A DNA stretch of 39,957 nucleotides from Pseudorhodoferax aquiterrae (GCF_014652235.1 NZ_BMYK01000040.1:1-39957); one strand, 5' to 3'; shown: positions 18,682-28,137, numbered from the stretch's first letter. A program made the numbers and translations. The notes: generated from the letters alone by a model not told the origin.

Positions 18682-19077
18682 TCAATGCAGCACCCGTGCG
18701 CCGCCGTTGCCGCCCGTGTCGGCGTCGAGGATGAAGGCCGGGATCTCGACCTCGAAGCGCGTGCCGTCCTCGGCCACGCAGAAGTAGCTGCCGCGCATCG
18801 AGCCGGTGGGCGTGTGCAGCCGGCATCCACTCGTGTACTGGAAGGATTCGCCGGGCCGCAGCAGCGGCTGCTGGCCGACCACACCCAGGCCCTTGACCTC
18901 CTCGGTGTGGCCATGGCCGTCGGTGATGATCCAGTGGCGCGAGATCAGCTGCGCGGGCACGTCGCCGCGGTTGTGGACCGTGATCTGGTACGCGAAGCTG
19001 TAGACGGCCTGCTCGGGCGAGGACTGGTCCGGCAGGTAATGCGGCTGGGCCTCCGCCGTGAACTGGTACTTTGGCAT
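18682..19077 (-). CDS. apaG: ApaG/CorD domain protein
   Basis: The 131-aa protein is a single fibronectin-like ApaG domain, including '[20 protein letters not shown]' and '[20 protein letters not shown]'. In other bacteria it is linked to cobalt resistance and Mg2+ efflux and to diadenosine tetraphosphate metabolism; its biochemical role is not settled. [10 protein letters not shown] at 19077 is preferred; an ATG three codons upstream (19086) is possible. It heads the minus-strand series and is divergent from rpe across 66 bp. Confidence 0.93.
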   Translation of the reverse strand: MPKYQFTAEAQPHYLPDQSSPEQAVYSFAYQITVHNRGDVPAQLISRHWIITDGHGHTEEVKGLGVVGQQPLLRPGESFQYTSGCRLHTPTGSMRGSYFCVAEDGTRFEVEIPAFILDADTGGNGGARVLH

Positions 19078-19143
19078 GGCCGGCATCCTACCTGCCCGTC
19101 CGCGCCGGACGCGCAAAACCCGGCTCGGCGAAAATGCGCGGCC

Positions 19144-19830
19144 ATGAGCCGCCCCACTTACCGCATCGCCCCCTCCCTGCTGTCCGCCGATTTCACGCGG
19201 CTCGGCGAGGAGGTCACCAACGTCATCGCCGCCGGCGCCGACTGGATCCACTTCGACGTGATGGACAACCATTACGTGCCCAACCTGACCTTCGGCCCCA
19301 TGATCTGCAAGGCGCTCAAGCCCTTGTCCAGGAAGGCCGACGGCACCCCCGTGCCGATCGACGTGCACCTGATGGTGCAGCCCGTCGATGCGCTCGCCGC
19401 CGCCTTTGCCGAGGCCGGCGCCGACCTGATCAGCTTCCACCCCGATGCGAGCACCCACGTGCACCGCAGCGTGCAGGCGATCCGCGCGGCCGGCTGCAAG
19501 GCCGGCGTGGTGTTCAACCCGGCCGCCCCGCTGGACGTGCTGGACTGGGTGCTGGAAGACCTGGACCTGGTGCTGATCATGAGCGTGAACCCCGGTTTCG
19601 GCGGCCAGGCCTTCATCGACAGCGCACTGCGCAAGACCGAACTCGTGCGCAAGCGCATCGACGCCATCGGCAAGGACATCCGGCTGGAAGTGGACGGCGG
19701 CATCAAGGCCGACAACATCGCGCGCGTGGCCGCCGCCGGTGCCGACACCTTCGTGGCCGGCAGCGCCATCTTCGGCCAGAAAGATTACAAGGGCGTGATC
19801 GACAAGATGCGCGCGGCGCTGGCGGGCTGA
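19144..19830 (+). CDS. rpe: Ribulose-phosphate 3-epimerase
   Basis: The 228-aa TIM-barrel enzyme interconverts ribulose 5-phosphate and xylulose 5-phosphate in the pentose phosphate and Calvin pathways. Diagnostic motifs are '[17 protein letters not shown]', '[19 protein letters not shown]' with metal ligands H36 and D38, 'DVHLMVQ' (H75), '[13 protein letters not shown]' and 'LEVDGGI'. Length is normal. Many Burkholderiales have gph directly after rpe; here gph is 8.3 kb downstream at 28138 and convergent trpB follows instead. Confidence 0.97.
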   Translation: MSRPTYRIAPSLLSADFTRLGEEVTNVIAAGADWIHFDVMDNHYVPNLTFGPMICKALKPLSRKADGTPVPIDVHLMVQPVDALAAAFAEAGADLISFHPDASTHVHRSVQAIRAAGCKAGVVFNPAAPLDVLDWVLEDLDLVLIMSVNPGFGGQAFIDSALRKTELVRKRIDAIGKDIRLEVDGGIKADNIARVAAAGADTFVAGSAIFGQKDYKGVIDKMRAALAG

Positions 19831-19864
19831 GCCCGTGCCGGCGCCGCCGCGCCCCTTGTGAGGC

Positions 19865-21070
<1,206 letters not shown>

Positions 21071-21145
21071 GTTGTGCTGCTTCGGACAGGTGCTTGGGAG
21101 TCCGATTCTGGCCGCCGCCCGCGGCACGCACCATGTGCAATGACC

Positions 21146-21419
21146 CTAGGAGCGCGGGCGGCAGAAATCCGGCCCCGCGCCGGGGCGAGTGGCGGTGCCA
21201 ACCGAGGCGCCGGCGAGGCCGTGTGGCCTGCCACACAACGAGCCGGCAACGAAGGATAGCGCTGCCAATCGCCCCGGCCCGAAGGGTGTGGCCTGCAAGG
21301 GGGCGCATGCGTCGTTGCCGTCCTCGCGCAGGCGGCCAGCCTGCGCTTCGTCCGGCGCCTAGCCTGCGCCCCCTTGCAGGCCACACGCGGGGCCGGATTT
21401 CTGCCGCCCGCGCTCCTAG
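21146..21419. mobile_element. MITE-like CTAG-flanked inverted-repeat element, copy B
   Basis: This 274-bp element is the inverted partner of 10858-11142. Both ends read CCTAGG (21145-21150 and 21415-21420), and the terminal inverted repeats contain CGGCAGAAATCCGGCCCCGC. It lacks the 11-bp insertion of copy A, so its ends look more intact. The internal inverted repeat (CCTGCAAGGGGGCGCA and its complement) and a GTGTGGC/GCCACAC hairpin are conserved. It lies between the DUF2894 gene and trpB, and the TAG inside its right-hand CTAG is the DUF2894 stop codon. Confidence 0.87.
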
Positions 21420-21988
21420 GTGCGCCTGGCGCGCGCCGTCTTCCTGGCGACCTTCTTCGCCGGCGTCTTGCCGGCCTTGGGCGCCGGTTTGCCGGCGCTC
21501 GCGGCCTCGGCCTGCAAATCCTCCAGCCAGGCCAGCGCGTCGACCTGGGCCATGAAGTGCCGCAGGTAGTCCGGCGCGCAGCCGCGCATGAGCTGCAGCG
21601 CCTGGTGCACGAGGTGTTCGGAGTTCAGCGGGCCGGGGTTCTCGGGGGCGTCGGCCAGCGCATGCTTCAAGCGCTGTTCGGCATGCAGCCGGGCCCAGGT
21701 GCTGCGGAAGAACTGCAGCAGTTCCGGCTCGGCGGCCTGGCCCGCGCGCGGACCCTTGGGTGTGGCGGGCGGGCGCAGCGCCTGCAGCAGGTCGGCCAGC
21801 GGGCCTGGCGCGGCGGGGCTGCGCGCAGGCGCGGGCGCTGCGGGCCGGGCCTGGGCCTGCAGGGCCGCCAGGCGCGCGTCCAGCAGCGCGCGGTCGGCAC
21901 CTGTGCGCGAGGCCACGCGCCGCGCCGGCGCCGCGACGAGGTGCGCGTGCAGCGGGTCGGTGGCGGTGCTGGCAGGCTGCTCAGCCAC
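21416..21988 (-). CDS. DUF2894 family protein
   Basis: The protein is about 190 aa from the GTG at 21988, which overlaps the end of the OmpA gene by 8 nt; an ATG at 22072 would add 28 low-complexity residues. Residues up to about 85 are Ala/Pro/Arg-rich and probably disordered. A helical conserved block follows, holding 'LLQFFRSTWARLHAEQRLKH' and 'APDYLRHFMAQVDALAWLED'. The C-terminal 25 residues form a Lys/Ala/Pro/Arg tail like histone H1 linkers, suggesting binding to nucleic acid or an acidic surface. The stop codon TAG lies in the end of copy B, so the original C-terminus may have been altered. It is the last gene of the four-gene cassette. Confidence 0.8.
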   Translation of the reverse strand: MAEQPASTATDPLHAHLVAAPARRVASRTGADRALLDARLAALQAQARPAAPAPARSPAAPGPLADLLQALRPPATPKGPRAGQAAEPELLQFFRSTWARLHAEQRLKHALADAPENPGPLNSEHLVHQALQLMRGCAPDYLRHFMAQVDALAWLEDLQAEAASAGKPAPKAGKTPAKKVARKTARARRT

Positions 21989-22637
21989 GTGGCTTGCTGT
22001 CGGTGCGGGCCGGCCGGGGCGTGGGCGCGATCTCCACGCGGCGGTTGCGCGCGCGGCCCTCGGCATCGGCATTGGAGGCCACGGCCTGTTCGGAACCGAA
22101 GGCCGCGGCGAACACGGCCGATGCGGGAATGCCTTCCTCGATCAGCGTGCGCGTGACGGTCAGCGCGCGCTGCGCCGAGAGCTCCCAGTTGTCCGCGAAC
22201 TGGCGGTTGCTCGCACGCACCTGGCGGTCGTCGGTGAAGCCGCTGACCATCAGGATCTCCTCGCGCTGCTGCAGATAGGTGGCCAGCGGGCCGGCCAGGC
22301 TTTGCAGCAGTTGCCGGCCCTCGGGCTGCAGTTCGTTGGAGTTGAACGCGAACAGCACGCTGCCGCTGATGCCGATGCGGCCGTCCGTCAGCGTCACGCG
22401 GCCGGCCGCGAGCGGGCCCGACAGCGCCTGCTCCAGCGTCTGCAGCTTCTGCGCCTGGGCCTGGCTGCGCGCCAGTTCGGTCTTGAGCCGCGTGTCCAGT
22501 TCCAGCTGCATGCCGATCACGCCGACCAGGATCAGCACGAAGGCACCGAGCAGGCCGGCCATGAGGTCGGCGAAGGCGGTCCAGACCGGCACGGCTCCGT
22601 CGTGGCCCAGGCCGTCGTCGAGTTCTTCGGCGGTCAT
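21981..22637 (-). CDS. MotB/ZorB-like protein with OmpA peptidoglycan-binding domain
   Basis: The 218-aa protein has a short cytoplasmic N-terminus and one transmembrane helix (about 19-42) with 'WTAFADLMAGLLGAFVLILV'. Asp24 sits where MotB, ExbD/TolR and ZorB carry the proton-carrying Asp. A helical linker (45-80) follows. The OmpA-like domain (about 90-203) includes 'FNSNELQPEG', 'GFTDDRQV', 'NWELSAQRALTV' and 'GRARNRRVEI', the elements that bind diaminopimelate in peptidoglycan. It is therefore probably the wall-anchored stator subunit paired with the DUF802 channel protein. Its ATG overlaps the DUF802 stop (ATGA). Confidence 0.9.
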   Translation of the reverse strand: MTAEELDDGLGHDGAVPVWTAFADLMAGLLGAFVLILVGVIGMQLELDTRLKTELARSQAQAQKLQTLEQALSGPLAAGRVTLTDGRIGISGSVLFAFNSNELQPEGRQLLQSLAGPLATYLQQREEILMVSGFTDDRQVRASNRQFADNWELSAQRALTVTRTLIEEGIPASAVFAAAFGSEQAVASNADAEGRARNRRVEIAPTPRPARTDSKPRG

Positions 22638-25438
22638 GCTTCGACGGCCTGCGCGCTGCGCTCATGGGCCAGCCGCTGCAGGTCTTCCACGATCTGCTTT
22701 TGCGACAGCAGCGAGAGGTCGATGACCTCGCGCGCCTGGGCCACGTAGTAGGCCAGCTGCTCGTCGCTGCGCGCGATGGACTTGGCCAGCGTCTCGTCGA
22801 CCTGCTGCAGGTGCGCGCCGAGCTCGGCGTTGGAGGCGCTGAACACCTGCACGGCGGCGCCGAAGGCTTCGCCGAGGCTGGCGACCTCGGCCGCGCCTGC
22901 ACCCAGCTGGGCGGCGGATTCGGCCAGGCGGCTGCCCTGTTGCTCGACCTGGGCGGCAAAGCGCTCGCCCGCGCGTTCCAGCAGTTCGGCAGAGCCCGAG
23001 ACCAGTGCGTCGATGGCGGCGCGCTGTTCGCTGGAAGCGTGGTTCACGGCGTCCAGCAAGGTGCGCAGCGTGTCCAGCACGCGGGCGCGTTCGTCCAGCA
23101 TGGCGTTGTCGCGGGCCATGCTGTCGGTCAGCTTGTCGCGCAGCTCGGCGATGACTTCGGCGGCCGCACGCGGCGCCTGCGCCGCCGCATCGACCAGGCG
23201 GCCGATCTCGGTCACGGTGGCGCTGGCCTGGGCCTCGGCCCGCTCGCCCATGGCCTGGGCGGTCTCGGCCAGTGCGGCGCAGATGCGCTGCTGCTGGGCC
23301 AGGGCGTGGTCGCTGGCCTCGTGCCACTGGGCCGCCAGCTGCTCGGTCATGCCCGCCAGCGTGGCGTTCCAGTTGGCCAGGCGCTCGGCATCGCGTGCGC
23401 TGGCCTGGGCCTGTAGTTCGGCATGGGCCTGGGCCACGGTGGCCTGCAGCACGGCCGCGTGGTGCGAGAAGCCGTCGGCCGCGCTGGCCAGGGCCTGGCG
23501 CGTCTCCTGGCCGTGGGCCTGGGTGCTGCGTTCGTGCTGGGCCAGGGCGGCGGTCCAGGCCGCCAGGCGTTCGGCATCGCGCTCGGCCACCTGCTGCTGC
23601 AGCGTGGCGACCTGTTCGACGAAGCCGCTGGCGGCCCCCTCCATGGCCGCGCGGGTCTGGTTGGCCAGGGCCTGCTGCGCGGCCTCGTGCCGGGCCAGTG
23701 CCTCGCTCCAGGCCGTGGCCTGCTCCGCGTTGCGCGCGGCAGCCTGGGCCAGCAGCTCGGCATGGGCCTGGGCCACGCCCTGTTGCAGCGCCGCGGCATG
23801 CGTGTCGAAGCCGGCCGCCGTGCTGGCCAGGGCCTGTTGCGTGTCGCTGGCCAGGGCCTGGGTGGCGCGCTCGTGTGCGCCCAGGGCCTCGGTCCACGCG
23901 GCCAGGCGCTGCGCGTCGCGCGCATCGACCTGCTGCTGCAGCCGGGCATGGGCCTGTTCCACGGTCTGCAGCAGCGTGGCCGTGTGCTGCGCGAACTGCG
24001 CGGCGGTGCCGGCCAGGGCCTGCTGCGTGTCACCGGCCAGGGCCTGGGTGGCCTGCTCGTGCCGGGCCAGGGCCTCGGTCCAGGCGGCCAGACGCGCGGC
24101 GTCGCGCTGGTCCACCTGCTGCTGCAGCTGGGCATGGGCCTGCTCCACGGTCTGCAGCAGCGCAGCCGTGTGCTGCGCGAACAGCGCCGTGCTGCCGGCC
24201 AGGGCGGCCTGCGTGTCGCTGGCCAGGCTGTCGTTGGCCTGGGCGTGCCGGGCCAGGCTGTCCTGCCAGCGCTGCTCCAGGGCAGCCGTGGTGCGCGCGA
24301 GTTGTTCGGAAACCTGCTCCACCAGCGCCGCCGAGCGCTGCGCGAAGCCCTGGGTGAAGCCGTCCAGGCCGGCCTGCAGGCCACCGGACAGCTGGGCCTG
24401 GGCCGCGCGCTGCTCGGCCAGGGCCTCGGTCCAGGCGCGCGACACGCCTTCAGCGCTCGCGGCGAAGCGCTGCGCGACTTGCTCGAGCTGCTGCTGCACG
24501 CCCTGGGCCGCGCCTGCGTGCAGGGCCGCGGCTTCGCGCGCCACGCCGGCCATGGTGGCCTCCACCGCGGGCTGGATCGCGGCACCGGCCAGGCGCGCGC
24601 TCTCCGCCAGGCTGTCCTTGAGCGAGCGGTCCACCGCGCCGGCCAGGCCCGTGTAGGCGGCCTCGGTGCGGCTGTGGAAGCTCTGCTGGTCGGCCAGCAG
24701 GCGTTCGTGCAATTGCTGGCTCTGGCGCTCCATGCCCTGCACCAGCGTGTGCAGCTTGTCGACCAGCGCCGGCATGGCCTCGGCCTGCTGGCGCAGCAGC
24801 TGGAAGGAATCGTCGCGGCGCTGGGCTTCGGAGAACGCGCGCAGCGTGGTGCCGGTCAGCTGGTCGAGCCACTGGCTGGCGGCGAAGCGCTCGCGCCGCG
24901 CCAGGGCTGCCGCCAGGCCCAGCGTGGCCGAAGCTGCCACGCCGGCCAGCGAGGTGCCGAAGGCCACGCCCAGGCCGCTCACCGGTGCGGCCAGGGCCGC
25001 GCGCACGCTGGCCAGGTCGGTCGCGCCCTGCAGCGCCATACCGGTGCCGCGCAGCGTGACAACCATGCCCAGGAAGGTGCCCAGCATGCCCAGCAGCACG
25101 AGGAAACCCGCGAGGTAAGGGGTCAGCACCGGGCCGGGCAGGGCCACGCGCTGGCCTTCGATGCGCAGGCGCACGGGGTGGCGCAGCGCGGCCGGCAGGC
25201 GCTCCAGCCAAGGGCCCAGCGCCGCAGGCGGCGTACCGCTGTCGGCCAGCACGGCGGACAGCTGGTCGGTGGCCTGGCGGAAGCGCCGCAGTTCCAGGGC
25301 GCCGAACACGAAGAAGGCGGCGATCAGCGCCGTGACGGCCAGGGCCAGCAAGTGACTGCTGCCGGCGTAGCCGGCACCGACCCAGGCGATGCAGGCCAGG
25401 CCCGCGAGCAGGACGGCGTGGTGGAGAACTCGGTTCAT
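22634..25438 (-). CDS. DUF802 protein: MotA/TolQ/ExbB-like channel with long repeated helical tail
   Basis: The 934-aa protein has hydrophobic helices at about 8-25, 29-46, 105-127 ('LAGFLVLLGMLGTFLGMVV') and 152-179 ('PVSGLGVAFGTSLAGVAASA'). The last two match the conserved pore helices of MotA/TolQ/ExbB and ZorA proteins. Residues 190-934 form a very long Ala/Gln/Glu-rich helical tail, predicted cytoplasmic. It contains tandem repeats starting at Trp336, 391, 453, 515, 577 and 628. Full units are 62 residues; the one at 577 is 51, shorter by exactly 11. Known roles of such channels are proton-driven force generation. It lies 21 bp after the DUF3348 gene and overlaps the OmpA gene by 4 bp. 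Confidence 0.88.
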   Translation of the reverse strand: MNRVLHHAVLLAGLACIAWVGAGYAGSSHLLALAVTALIAAFFVFGALELRRFRQATDQLSAVLADSGTPPAALGPWLERLPAALRHPVRLRIEGQRVALPGPVLTPYLAGFLVLLGMLGTFLGMVVTLRGTGMALQGATDLASVRAALAAPVSGLGVAFGTSLAGVAASATLGLAAALARRERFAASQWLDQLTGTTLRAFSEAQRRDDSFQLLRQQAEAMPALVDKLHTLVQGMERQSQQLHERLLADQQSFHSRTEAAYTGLAGAVDRSLKDSLAESARLAGAAIQPAVEATMAGVAREAAALHAGAAQGVQQQLEQVAQRFAASAEGVSRAWTEALAEQRAAQAQLSGGLQAGLDGFTQGFAQRSAALVEQVSEQLARTTAALEQRWQDSLARHAQANDSLASDTQAALAGSTALFAQHTAALLQTVEQAHAQLQQQVDQRDAARLAAWTEALARHEQATQALAGDTQQALAGTAAQFAQHTATLLQTVEQAHARLQQQVDARDAQRLAAWTEALGAHERATQALASDTQQALASTAAGFDTHAAALQQGVAQAHAELLAQAAARNAEQATAWSEALARHEAAQQALANQTRAAMEGAASGFVEQVATLQQQVAERDAERLAAWTAALAQHERSTQAHGQETRQALASAADGFSHHAAVLQATVAQAHAELQAQASARDAERLANWNATLAGMTEQLAAQWHEASDHALAQQQRICAALAETAQAMGERAEAQASATVTEIGRLVDAAAQAPRAAAEVIAELRDKLTDSMARDNAMLDERARVLDTLRTLLDAVNHASSEQRAAIDALVSGSAELLERAGERFAAQVEQQGSRLAESAAQLGAGAAEVASLGEAFGAAVQVFSASNAELGAHLQQVDETLAKSIARSDEQLAYYVAQAREVIDLSLLSQKQIVEDLQRLAHERSAQAVEA
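23372..24433 (-). repeat. In-frame tandem repeats in the DUF802 tail
   Basis: Six units are coded, from Trp336 to residue 689: 55 (degenerate), 62, 62, 62, 51 and 62 codons. The consensus opens W(T/S)EALARHE.ATQALA and continues through .QALA.TAA.F to A.L.QTV.QAHA.LQQQ. The middle units are similar enough at DNA level that slippage or recombination could change copy number. Confidence 0.8.
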
Positions 25439-25459
25439 GGGACTTGCTTGCTTCTCAGC

Positions 25460-26179
25460 TCAGGTAGGGGTACGAAGGGTCTTCAAGAGCCCTTCGATCG
25501 GTTGCCATCGAAGATCCAGTTCGGCCAGCAGCACGCTCTGCACTTCGTGCTGGAACACGGTGGGCCAATCTTCCACGGCGTCTTCGCCGCTGGCATCGCG
25601 CAGCTGCCGGAAGCGCTTTTCCAGCACCTTGGGAATGCCGGCCAGCAGCCGGTGCTCCTGGTTGCCGATGACCTGCTCCAGCACCGTGTCCACCGTGGCC
25701 AGCCGGGCCAGCGCGGGCGAGCGCGCCGACAAGGCCATGCGCAGGCGCCCGCGCAAAGGCGCGATGGCTGCGGCCATGGCCGACTGGCGGGCCAGCACGC
25801 AACGCCGGTAGGGCGGAAAGCCGGGTGTGGCCTCCTTGACCTCGCCGGGCAGCGGCACCGGTGGGGCGCGGAACTCCACCGTGGCCGCCGCCGTTTCCTC
25901 GGCGATGGCACGCGCCAGCGCGCTGCGCAGCCGTGCTGCGGCACCGGCGATGGTCTGCAGCCCAGCGGCCGCCTTGGCCGGGTCGCCGCTGGCGGGCCGC
26001 GGTGCGGGCGCGTCCTTCAGGGCCGTGAACAAGGGCATGGCATCGGTCCACCGGAGCCACAGGCCCAGGCGGTCTGCAAAGCCCTGCGGGGAGTCGCGCA
26101 CGTCCGACCCGGCCAGGCGGGCCAGCAGACGGACCAGTGCCGAGTCGGGCGTGCCTGTGTGCCGTGACGCTTGCACCAT
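25460..26179 (-). CDS. DUF3348 family protein
   Basis: The 239-aa soluble, mainly helical protein has no signal peptide or membrane segment. It starts MVQASRHTGTPDSALVRLLA, and the C-terminal part holds 'LLAELDLRWQPIEGLLKTL'. It is recognised as the DUF3348 family by its sequence style and by its place directly before a DUF802 gene. No catalytic motif is visible. It is the first gene of the cassette and is divergent from the COG4315 gene across 170 bp. A cytoplasmic partner of the DUF802 tail is plausible but unproven. Confidence 0.8.
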   Translation of the reverse strand: MVQASRHTGTPDSALVRLLARLAGSDVRDSPQGFADRLGLWLRWTDAMPLFTALKDAPAPRPASGDPAKAAAGLQTIAGAAARLRSALARAIAEETAAATVEFRAPPVPLPGEVKEATPGFPPYRRCVLARQSAMAAAIAPLRGRLRMALSARSPALARLATVDTVLEQVIGNQEHRLLAGIPKVLEKRFRQLRDASGEDAVEDWPTVFQHEVQSVLLAELDLRWQPIEGLLKTLRTPT

Positions 26180-26284
26180 GCCGACGGATTCGAAAAAACC
26201 GCGCAGTCTACATGGCCGGGCCGGCCGGAGCTGTCACAGCTTGTGCGCCGCCGGGCTGCACCTGCCCATTTTTGGATGGGCGGC

Positions 26285-26310
26285 GGAATAAATGCGTCCT
26301 GCCATCCGTC
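26285..26310 (+). promoter_or_regulatory. Candidate ECF-sigma promoter for the COG4315-sigma-anti-sigma operon
   Basis: GGAATAAA (26285-26292) and CGTC (26307-26310) are spaced like the bipartite GGAAT / CGT promoters used by many ECF sigma factors. They lie 40-65 bp before the COG4315 gene, whose operon encodes an ECF sigma factor, so autoregulation is likely. A small hairpin GCCCAT/ATGGGC lies just upstream. Confidence 0.45.
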
Positions 26311-26349
26311 CATGCCGGTGTTCCTCCACCCCTGCGAAAGACCGCCACC

Positions 26350-26724
26350 ATGCACACCCGCTTCGCTTCCACGCTCGCCCTGGCACTCGCCGCCGCCTTC
26401 ACGCTGCCGGCCCAGGCCGAGCCCGCGCCCAAGATGGCCGGCGGCATGCTCGTCAACGCCGCCGGCATGACGCTCTACACCTTCGACAAGGACCAGGCCG
26501 GCAGCGGCAAGAGCGTGTGCAACGGCCCCTGCGCCACGCTGTGGCCGCCGGCGCTGGCCGATGCCGACGCCAAGCCTGCCGGCGACCTGAGCGTGGTCAC
26601 GCGCGACGACGGCGCCAAGCAGTGGGCCTACAAGGGCAAGCCGGTCTACACCTATGCGGCCGACAAGAAGGCCGGGGATGCGACGGGCGACAACTTCAAG
26701 GACATCTGGCACATCGTCAAGTAA
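26350..26724 (+). CDS. Secreted COG4315-type protein (Yx(F/W/Y)xxD motif)
   Basis: The 124-aa protein has a signal peptide cleaved after AQA (residue 23). The mature domain holds the family repeats 'LYTFDKDQAGSGKSVCNGPC' (42-61) and 'VYTYAADKKAGD' (99-110), with Cys57 and Cys61. These proteins are often encoded next to ECF sigma factors. Their role is unknown; redox stress or metal/heme interaction has been proposed because of the paired Cys and Tyr. It is the first gene of a three-gene unit, 27 bp before the sigma factor. Confidence 0.88.
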   Translation: MHTRFASTLALALAAAFTLPAQAEPAPKMAGGMLVNAAGMTLYTFDKDQAGSGKSVCNGPCATLWPPALADADAKPAGDLSVVTRDDGAKQWAYKGKPVYTYAADKKAGDATGDNFKDIWHIVK

Positions 26725-26751
26725 GGGCCGAACCGCCGACACTCGGGCGCC

Positions 26752-27282
26752 ATGCGCTCCCAGGACGAAGCCGAGATCGTGGCCAGCATCCCCAGCCTGC
26801 GCCGCTATGCGCGGGCGCTGGTGGGCGAGCGCGACCGGGCCGACGACCTGGTGCAGGACACGCTGGAGCGTGCCTGCTCGCGCTGGGCGCTGTGGCGCCG
26901 GCAGGGCGAGGTCCGGGCCTGGCTGTTCGGCATCATGCACAACCAGTTCGTCGACCGCCTGCGCGCCCAGCGCAGCCGGCCCGAGGACAGTGTCGGCGAC
27001 GCGCTGCCCGAGCAGCCGCAGCGCCCGCAGCAGACCGATGCGCTGGAGCTGCGCGACCTCGAGCGCGTGCTGCAGCGCCTGCCGCCCGAGCAGCGCGAGG
27101 TGCTGCTGCTGGTCGCGGTGGAGGAGCTGAGCTATCAGGAGGTGGCCAGCGCCACCGGCGTGCCGCTGGGCACGGTGATGTCGCGGCTGTCGCGCGCCCG
27201 CGCGCGGCTGCAGGAAGAACTGCGGGGGCCGGATCCGGCCCGCGCGGGCCAGCCGGCCGAGCGGATCCGACGCGTGAAATGA
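26752..27282 (+). CDS. ECF-family RNA polymerase sigma factor
   Basis: The 176-aa alternative sigma factor has region 2 (about 12-80) with 'DDLVQDTLERACSRWALWR' and region 4 (about 105-160) with 'LPPEQREVLLLVAVEELSYQ' and 'GTVMSRLSRARARL'. It lacks region 3, as expected for ECF proteins. Its stop overlaps the start of the downstream anti-sigma gene (ATGA), the usual layout for a sigma/anti-sigma pair. Likely targets include its own operon through the promoter at 26285. Confidence 0.93.
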   Translation: MRSQDEAEIVASIPSLRRYARALVGERDRADDLVQDTLERACSRWALWRRQGEVRAWLFGIMHNQFVDRLRAQRSRPEDSVGDALPEQPQRPQQTDALELRDLERVLQRLPPEQREVLLLVAVEELSYQEVASATGVPLGTVMSRLSRARARLQEELRGPDPARAGQPAERIRRVK

Positions 27283-28094
27283 CCATGGACGATCCCCGAC
27301 TCCAGAGCGTCGGCACGGGCCAGCCTGCGCCCATCACCGAAGCCGACCTGCATGCCTATGCCGACGGCCAGCTCGCGCCCGCGCGGCTGGCGCAGGTGGA
27401 GCAGTTCCTGGCTGAGCACCCCGCGCAGGACGCCCGCGTGCGCGCCTGGCAAGAGCAGAACGCCTTGCTGCGCGGCCTGCTGGACCCGGTGCATGCGGAG
27501 CCCGTGCCGCTGCGGCTGTCCACGCGGCCGGCGCGCACGGCCGTGGCCTGGCGCAGCCTGGCCGCGGGCGTGCTGATCGCCGCCGTCAGCGCGGGTGCCG
27601 CCTGGTCGCTGCGCGGCATGGTCGAGGCCGGTGCGGCGCGGACGCTGGCCGGCACCCCCGCGCTGACCGGTTTCGCGCAGCGCGCCGCCATCGCGCACGC
27701 GGTCTACAGCCCCGACAAGCGGCGTCCGGTGGAAGTCGGCGCCGACCAGGAGCAGGCCCTGGTGGCCTGGCTGACCCGCCGCATGGGCGCCGAGGTGCGC
27801 GCGCCGGCGCTGGCGCCGCTGGGCTACGCATTGATCGGTGGCCGGCTGCTGCCGGGCGAGAAAGGCCCGGTGGCGCAGTTCATGTACGGCGCGGAGGACG
27901 GCCGGCGCCTGACCCTGTACGTGACGCGCGAGGTGGCGGGCGCCGACACCGCCTTCCGCTTCGGCCAAGACGGCGCGGTCAAGGTGTTCTACTGGGTCGA
28001 AAACGGCTTCGGCTACGCGATCTCGGCCGATGCCGACCGGGCCGCGCTCATGGAAGTCTCCGAAGAGGTCTACCGGCAGCTCAAGCCCGGCTGA
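27279..28094 (+). CDS. Anti-sigma factor, transmembrane
   Basis: The 271-aa protein has an N-terminal cytoplasmic anti-sigma region, 'EADLHAYADGQLAPARLAQV' (21-40), with no zinc-binding HxxxCxxC motif. A single transmembrane helix lies at about 89-110. The periplasmic domain of about 160 residues includes 'LGYALIGGRLLPGEKGPVAQ' and 'FRFGQDGAVKVFYWVENGFG'. It should hold the ECF sigma at the membrane until a periplasmic cue releases it. A second ATG at 27285 could also serve as start. Confidence 0.88.
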   Translation: MTMDDPRLQSVGTGQPAPITEADLHAYADGQLAPARLAQVEQFLAEHPAQDARVRAWQEQNALLRGLLDPVHAEPVPLRLSTRPARTAVAWRSLAAGVLIAAVSAGAAWSLRGMVEAGAARTLAGTPALTGFAQRAAIAHAVYSPDKRRPVEVGADQEQALVAWLTRRMGAEVRAPALAPLGYALIGGRLLPGEKGPVAQFMYGAEDGRRLTLYVTREVAGADTAFRFGQDGAVKVFYWVENGFGYAISADADRAALMEVSEEVYRQLKPG

Positions 28095-28137
28095 CCCGGC
28101 CGGACACAATCGGGGGCTGCACCGCCCGAGGATCTGC

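Noticed and set aside
23372-24433. DUF802 tail as a chemoreceptor signalling domain
   Set aside because: Despite coiled-coil character and cheV in the window, the conserved hairpin tip of methyl-accepting proteins is absent.
21416-26179. Calling the motor cassette a Zorya system
   Set aside because: Only the ZorA/ZorB-like pair is present; no ZorC, ZorD or ZorE-like gene is seen and the partners are different families.
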